Assembly: GCA_933207985.1 (NCBI GenBank) | Contig: OW240917.1 | Span: 96,042,356-96,106,355, forward strand | Length of the DNA: 64,000 nucleotides | Direction: 5' to 3' | Source of the DNA: Pelobates cultripes | Taxonomy: Eukaryota; Chordata; Amphibia; Anura; Pelobatidae | Part shown: piece by piece, positions 57,957 to 64,000 of the stretch | How the letters are laid out: every line of letters begins with the position of its first letter | How positions within the stretch are numbered: position 1 is the first letter of the stretch | Notes under the pieces: model-generated | The model's database searches: none | The model's input: the letters and a program-made list of their open reading frames with translations, nothing else | Told to the model about the DNA's origin: nothing | Translations under genes and position numbers: made by a program

Positions 57957-58120
57957 ATAGAGGTTAACACAGTAAAGGAGTTTAAGCATCCATGGGATAG
58001 GCATAAGGCTATTCTAACTATAAGATAAGGCTAGTGACTAATGAAAGTATTTAGAAAATTGGGCAGGCTAGATGGGCCGAATGGTTCTTATCTGCCGTCA
58101 CATTCTATGTTTCTATGTTT
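57957..58120 (+). mobile_element. CR1-type LINE 3' tail, copy 2
   Basis: Nearly the same sequence as at 50721-50882: gaggttaacacagtaaagga, aggcataaggct, gatgggccgaatggttctta, then cattctatgtttctatg with 8-bp terminal repeats. It retains CpGs that copy 1 has partly lost. Confidence 0.7.
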
Positions 58121-58738
58121 AATGGTTGATTTACAGTTCAATGTACTAATCAACAGAACTGTCTTACCAATTGTTGCATTTGTTAACTCTGTGTCCTAAA
58201 TTCTATAGAACATTTTGACAAACTATAATTGTAAATAGCTCTTCTGTCCATCTGGGGCCACTAATTGTGGCCTCAACTTACAGGAGGTACCCTCAGATCC
58301 ATGATTTTTTAAATCTGCAGGCCGGGGGCACACTTTGAAAGGTCACAACTGACAAGATTACTCAGCTGTTGTATTTTAACCCCATCCCAACCTGTGATGT
58401 CCCAGGTACATCCAACAAAAAATGGTTAACGACCTCGGACGTACTGTCCCCGTTCCTGATCACTGGTGATCCTCCGCCGGCCATCGCAATGTAGGGACTT
58501 GCCTTGCATCCCATGCAGACCCCCTGGGGCTGATCCGGCCTCCTGGCCATGTGATCGCGGTGTCCTTGCGATCACATGGCCGGAATAGCCGGTTTCTGCA
58601 GTGCTGCAGGTGTAGTGCCTGAGCTCTGAGATTGTCCCCCTCATTCCAGCAAAAAAAGTTTGTAAAAGTTTATCAATGCTATAAAACTGTTTTTACACTG
58701 TTTTATATAATACACACACATATTATATAGACATGTAT

Positions 58739-58744
<6 letters not shown>

Positions 58745-58794
<50 letters not shown>

Positions 58795-58799
58795 CACAC

Positions 58800-58846
<47 letters not shown>

Positions 58847-58850
58847 TATA
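58745..58850. repeat. TA-rich microsatellite
   Basis: Long (TA)n blocks separated by acacatacacacatatacata. It directly borders the hammerhead palindrome. Confidence 0.9.
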
Positions 58851-58907
58851 AAAATGGGCTGCACTCACGGTCTTCCTTAGAAAAGGTTTCCTTTTTTCAA
58901 ACATATA

Positions 58908-58952
58908 GATCAATGTTTCCATCCACTCTGGGACTTTCCTCAGGATCAAATC
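58908..58952 (-). ncRNA. Hammerhead-like motif, left arm
   Basis: On the minus strand CTGAGGA (58943-58937) is followed by a short stem (TCC/GGA), GAAAC (58919-58915) and ATT. Stem I is formed by gat.../...atc around the core. The expected GTT/GTC at the cleavage site reads ATT, consistent with CpG loss. Confidence 0.5.
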
Positions 58953-58963
58953 GTGATGATGAT

Positions 58964-59012
58964 GATTTGATCCTGAGGAAGGTCCCTGAGTGGACTGAAA
59001 CATCGATTTATA
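58964..59012 (+). ncRNA. Hammerhead-like motif, right arm
   Basis: CTGAGGA is at 58973-58979, stem II is AG(g)TCC with GGACT (58980-58985 with 58992-58996), and GAAAC is at 58997-59001. Then comes ATC (59002-59004), where the family would have GTC before the cleavage point. Stem I pairs gatc upstream with gatt downstream. The G to A change at the key base is likely to abolish cleavage. Confidence 0.55.
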
Positions 59013-59996
59013 TGTTTGAATAAAGGTAACCTTTTCTAAGGAAGACCGTGAGTGTAGCCCATTTTTATTTATTTTTGGGATATTGAAGCCCAAGGTCTAG
59101 CACCCGGCACTTTAAATATATCTTTTCAACCTGAGTGCAAGGATTGACAATTTTTATGTGTGTATGTATGTATACATATATGTGTATAATATAAATAAAA
59201 AAAATTGACCCTGTAACTTTCCAAAACATCATAAAACCTGCACATGGGGGGGGATTTTTATACTCGGGAGACTTCTCTGAACACAAATATGAGTGTTTAA
59301 AACAGTAAAACTTATCACGACGATGAAATCACCAGTAAAAGTGCAGTTTTGGTGTAAAAAAAATGAAAAAAACAAATATGAACGCTTACTTTGGCAAGCA
59401 TTTGTGGCTAAGTGGCTACTACAAAAAAGTGGCTACTACTGCCATACCGTCTCAAAGGCAACATAGCCAATCTGGCAAATAGCAATTTACAAAAACAGAA
59501 ATTGTCAAATCTTATGTTTGACCCTGTAACTTTCCAAATCACTATAAAACCTGTACTTGAGGGGTACTGTTGTACCCGTGAGACATTACTCTACACAAAT
59601 ATGAGTGTTTTAGAGCAGTAACATTTATTATACTGATAATATTATTGGTAAAATGTCAGTTTATGTGTGAAAAATGCGAAAATAAAATATATATAAATTT
59701 CGGCCAGGGTTTGTGACTAAGTGGCTACTAAAAACGACTGGACATACCTCATTTTAAATAATGTGGGTTGTCTACTTTTACAAATGGTATGCCATGATGG
59801 CGATTAATTTTCATTCCTGGGCTGCCATACGGTCTCAAGGGCAACATAAGCCCAGCAAACCAATCTGGCAAATTTCAATGTGCAAATATGGAAAAGAGGA
59901 AAGCCCTACATTTGACCCCTGTAAGTTTGCAAAAACCCATAAACCCTGTACATTGAGGGGAAATTTTAAAAAACTGTCTGGTCACTAAGGGGTTAA

Positions 59997-62864
59997 AGGA
60001 TTTAAAGCGCTATGTTCAGTGCACCCTTTAAGTGCTGCACATAGCTCATCTGTCAGTCTTTGGCAGACCAATTCCAGTAGTAAAAGTAGCTGATTTGGAC
60101 AATTTTTCCAATTGGTCTATTTTGGACAGAAGTTTGAAATTACTGGATGAATTTCTAGCAATTCCCTTTTTAACGAATAACCGTATCTATGAGATTTTGT
60201 GCCACGTCAGTCATAAAACAGTTGGGTATGCAACTATGCATCATTTACTGGTAGTATTGTAAGCTGTTGCAACATGTTTTGTTTGTTTAAACCACCTTGA
60301 TGAAAATGAATCTAATAAAAGTAAAGCTTTAACTTTAATTTCTAATACAAAATGTCCTATCACGCATTATGTTTGATTAGTTTTCATATTAAACTGCCAA
60401 CTTTTAATATTTCTTTACAGAAAAAAAATGATCTGTGAAATTTACAATGAAACTCATGTAATCTGTTTATGAAACACTAAAATATGCGTTCACTTATTAT
60501 TCAGAGTAAATCCTAATAAACCAGTCTATTGCTATGGGCATGCCTTCACAATCAACCTTCTAAGCAGTGTGTAAAAAACAGGACCATGTACATTTTAAGA
60601 TGAATAATAACACAGAACTTTGTAGCCTAGCACTGAGCTGTGTTTTAAAATGATATAGATGTTATAAAGGGGCCTTTTGAAATATTATTATAGGCAACTT
60701 ATGTATTATAAAGTTTTGAGAGTCATTACAAATAATTATTAAGGAATACGCCAGCCGCATAAAACACGTTAGCATGTTTGTTGTAGTGTTTTAGAGGTTA
60801 ACTACAGGTTTTATATATCTTTTTTTTGATAAAAATTAAGAGGAATTTGCATTTTTTTTAAATGGCATTAGGTGGACTCTCCTGGCTGGCAAACCTTATT
60901 TCACAATATTTATTAGAAAACATAATGTTCTTCAATTAATTAAAAAAACATATTTACTAGCGCAATACTACCCAGAAATGTATGTTTATTAAATTGTAAA
61001 AATGTATTTCCCCAAATGGTCAGGATCAGAAACATTGAGTTTCCGTGAGTGTGTATTATTAATCTATGGGAATCTTTATGTTTATAATGAAGATATTCCT
61101 CAATGCCAGAGACAAATAGCATCCGAGGTGTTAGTATGACAGAAATATTAATGGGATAGGTATAACGTTCTAGAAGAAAAGGTGATGCCAGCAAGCAAGT
61201 GACTGTAGTATTTATCACATTGACAGTAATCTTCTGCTTGATAATACCTGCTTTCGCAATGACATCATCTGTGCAATTGCTGTCTACGGCAGGAGAGTCT
61301 AAATAACATATTTCATTTCTATCTCTTTCTCTCTCTCTGCAACCATTATCTCACAAGATACAAGGCCTTTCATGGTGGCAAGTGCATTGTTCTTGTGGAA
61401 GGCAAAAAAAAAAACATTTAAAACCACAGCCAGTTTCTCTATCCTTGTAAAAGTCTTATCGCTACCTTCCCAGAAATGGAAAATATAGTTTAAAAGCTTT
61501 TCAGGAATTTATTTTTTTTCCTGTTACATTAAAATGTGTTCAAGAGATTTCTGATGCTCGTACTGTGTCAAAAAAATTACTGTTTCAAAAAGTTACCGTA
61601 TTTTGGAAACATGTTGAATAATTATAGTGCATGTTGTGAATGCTCAGATACATTTAATATGGAGTCAGGGAAGGAGGAAGATGTTTGTTCAGCAATATAT
61701 TGTGTGTTCAGCAATGCATTTAATAATTTAGAAGAGTATAAAACAGTCTGAATACAGTATTATTGTATAATTAAAGCTATGACAATGACTTGTGTCACAC
61801 TGTTGCAGTTCAAATAGTTAACCTTCCATATATCTACAAACTGTTAAGAATATAAAATATTCCATTGTTTTTACCTAAAACATTCAGTTAGAAAGTGCAA
61901 ACAGAATAATAACTCTACACTTGAGTCTTGATCAATTTAGCAGGATTATTTTCTAAGCCAGGAGTTGGGAAGAATTCTTAAGAGTTACAATTTTTGGGGT
62001 CAAAATATTCAAACTGGGACAATCTCAAACATAGCTATATTTTACAGCTTGGTTATTATGTCCTAAAATGTACAATCACATTGTCCATTTTCTGTCTGCT
62101 CTGGCTTAGTGTATAAACCACAGTAGGTTACTAGTTTATGTTGTAAAATGGCAAAATTAATTATTTTGCTAAACTATAACGTATGTGCTACAACGGTCCT
62201 TTTCTCAGTATGTTAACTAGTAAAGCACTGATCTGAGCAAAACTGACATCTAATGCTTCATTTTATGATAGTTTATATGGATCCAAGATTGGATATCAAC
62301 ATGGAACTCTTGGCATACACACAAGTTTCAGGACTGATGTCTACTTTGAAGCTTTTGGCTGCAAAAAGTGTTAAGCAAGTAATCATATAATTCACACTGG
62401 GATGTTTACTCTTTCAAATGCTGAGCGGCTCTAACTAGCCAGATGGATTTTGAGAACTATGTAAACAGCGCACATGGAATCCAGCTCTGCATTAGAGCTG
62501 ACTGCCGGTTTAGTGACTCTCTTATGTGCTTACAAAACAATGATATTGATTTTATAGAATGTTCATGGCTCTCTGCCTTAGCTCACTGCACGCCAGCACA
62601 GAAAATTAGGTCCTTAAGTAATGCCCAATAGAAGCAAGTTCTGCCATCCTTATTTTTGTATTTTCCATTGGAGCCCTGATTTAAAAATTTAAAAAAGATG
62701 AAAATAAATAGCAAAAAAAAATAAATTTTTTTTTTTATAAACACAAGGACATATATATAAAAACCCAAAGGTGATATATACAAATAGAGGTTGGTATTTT
62801 TAGTATAATATTTTTTTATATTAACTGCTTTGATAAAATAGTGCAGTGTGGGAGCTTTCTATAT
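59997..62864. other. Unrecognised AT-rich DNA
   Basis: No supported feature. Confidence 0.4.
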
Positions 62865-63090
62865 CAACATAACATAGTTACATAATTAGTTACATAGGCT
62901 GAAAAGAGACATGTGTCCATCAAGTTCAGCCTTCCTCACATTTGATTTTTTGCCGTTGACCCAAAAGAAGGCAAACAACCCCCCCCAGTTTAAAGTACTT
63001 GTGATTTTGCAATAAACTAGGAAAAAAATTCCCTCTTGACCCCAGAATGGCAGTCAGATTTAGCTTTGGATCAAGAAGCTATTACCTTAC
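62865..63090 (-). mobile_element. CR1-type LINE 3' tail, minus orientation
   Basis: On the minus strand it reads ...gaaggctgaacttgatggac, then cttttcagcctatgtaact and 8-bp-like tatgtaac/tatgttat units. This is the same layout as the plus-strand CR1 tails (a GA.TTGATGG.C block followed by a terminal short repeat). The plus-strand gaccccagaatggcagtcag portion (63039 onward) belongs to the same dispersed repeat. Confidence 0.5.
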
Positions 63091-64000
63091 AGTTGAAAAA
63101 TTATATCACTGAATATTCTTATAGCAATGTGAAAAGGCAAAATTTCACATGGTATTTTTAATTTGTTTTGTTATTGTGTATTTACTTTTTTTCTTATCTA
63201 ATGTCAAATATCTAATATACTCCATTTTTTAAGGAACGTGTCAAGCAGCAAGTGTTTTTCTCTAATCGGAAATAGGTATAGTTGCTGTTAAGTAAAATCC
63301 ATAATATGGGACTTTTCTCTCAGCTTCCCTACCACTCAATGTCTGTTCACATCTTGAACATTACTGTTCAATGGAAGTAGAATAAAAAGCCAGAGATATA
63401 TTGTCAGAAGAAATGATGTCATCAAACAATAGGACATTCAGTTGGTGACAATCTCCCATTGTCTGCTGACAGACCCTGAAAGAACACATTGTAGTCTTTG
63501 AATTCTATCTCTTATTGCAGCGTGTACTTGGAGTTTTTGCTTTTAATTAAATGTACACAATCCTCTATGTAAAATTCTGACAAATAAATTGTGACATTAT
63601 TTTGGTTTTTCATTACTATGGCAGTAAAAAACAAATATCCATTAACAAGTGTTACAGTGTTACAAAATATATAAGATGGTGTAGGCAGTATGTTGTATGA
63701 CATTCACTAATAGGGTTCTGTAATTTAACCTTGGCATGTCATAATCTCATAGACTGTTCAAAATTGGTTAAGGTGACTACTGTTATATTAAAACCAGGAA
63801 TACCTATGTACATGTACTGTCTGTTAAATGATAGGGATTTAAATCTGATGGATTTGTGTGAATTTTGGTTGAATTGTTTCTACAAAGAGCTGGAAATGAA
63901 CAGAAGATAGGTGTGTGTGTGTTGGAAGTGTTTTTACAATTAGCATATAATTGTATATGATAAACTATATGATATCTAAAGATGGACTTTGAGAAGCCCT
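63091..64000. other. Unrecognised DNA
   Basis: No supported feature to the end of the window. Confidence 0.4.

Larger units (their letters stand above)
58852..59064. repeat. Palindrome with 101-bp arms, two divergent hammerhead-like motifs
   Basis: Left arm 58852-58952 and right arm 58964-59064 are near-perfect reverse complements around an 11-bp spacer (gtgatgatgat). Each arm contains, outward from the centre, gatttgatcctgagga, a short hairpin, gaaac, then tatatgtttgaa, aaccttttctaaggaag and accgtgagtg. So two copies of the same terminal segment lie head to head. Confidence 0.9.
58430..59996. mobile_element. Non-autonomous repeat with internal reiterations
   Basis: The left part begins gacctcggacgtactg, a start seen in frog repeats that border ttaa-rich termini. 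The right part ends ggtcactaaggggttaa (about 59996). Inside, a block starting tgaccctgtaactttccaaa recurs near 59206, 59518 and, diverged, 59911, each followed by ataaa.cctgta and ggggta/aaatt words. A TA microsatellite and the hammerhead palindrome (58745-59064) interrupt it. Another hairpin, gccatgtgatcgc/gcgatcacatggc, is at 58548-58582. The superfamily is unknown. Confidence 0.5.

Overview
The window looks like non-coding genomic DNA from an amphibian, most likely a frog. It is AT-rich and saturated with decayed mobile elements. Diagnostic signs are TTAA-flanked T2/Kolobok-like MITEs, L1/Tx1-type and L2/CR1-type LINEs, a Penelope-like endonuclease fragment, Tc1 elements of a type common in fish and frogs, and CR1-like tails ending in 8-bp repeats. 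I found no host protein-coding exon, rRNA or tRNA gene. Every recognisable reading frame belongs to a transposable element, and all but one short exon are visibly broken.

Layout. 1-1350: 3' end of a Ty3/Gypsy chromovirus (integrase, chromodomain, LTR). 1414-1762: Penelope-like GIY-YIG fragment with a hammerhead-like motif on the other strand and a 28-bp hairpin. 2062-6130: a TTF-zinc-finger hAT transposon on the minus strand, two exons with one frameshift, its intron holding a MITE. 7248-9014: a hAT-like element with a perfect 8-bp target duplication, carrying two inverted minisatellite arrays and a long palindrome. 9295-10334: two TTAA elements, one nested inside the other. 10540-13326: two tandem arrays, a GC-rich hAT-like end and another MITE end. 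14612-19986: an L1-type LINE with a 15-bp target duplication, an almost complete but frameshifted ORF2 and an apparent 3' transduction. 23053-25425: small MITEs, a Tc1 fragment and a large non-autonomous element. 25426-46590: mostly unrecognised AT-rich DNA with scattered MITEs, two L2 fragments and a probable solo LTR on the minus strand. 46594-51991: two Tc1 elements abutting at a TA microsatellite, one interrupted by a hAT-like element, the other by a solo LTR and a CR1 tail. 53071-54316: a 1.2-kb structure with about 145-bp inverted ends. 55252-55496 and 58852-59064: two palindromes with hammerhead-like cores. 58430-59996: a repeat with internal reiterations. The rest is plain.

The elements do not act together. 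Nesting gives relative ages: the Tc1 elements, the outer TTAA element and a minus-strand coding remnant at 41.0-42.3 kb predate the insertions in them. The most notable signals are three separate hammerhead-like loci, two of them in long palindromes, and a shared minisatellite-plus-palindrome module in two elements with different termini. Family names rest on reading motifs by eye; no database search was possible.
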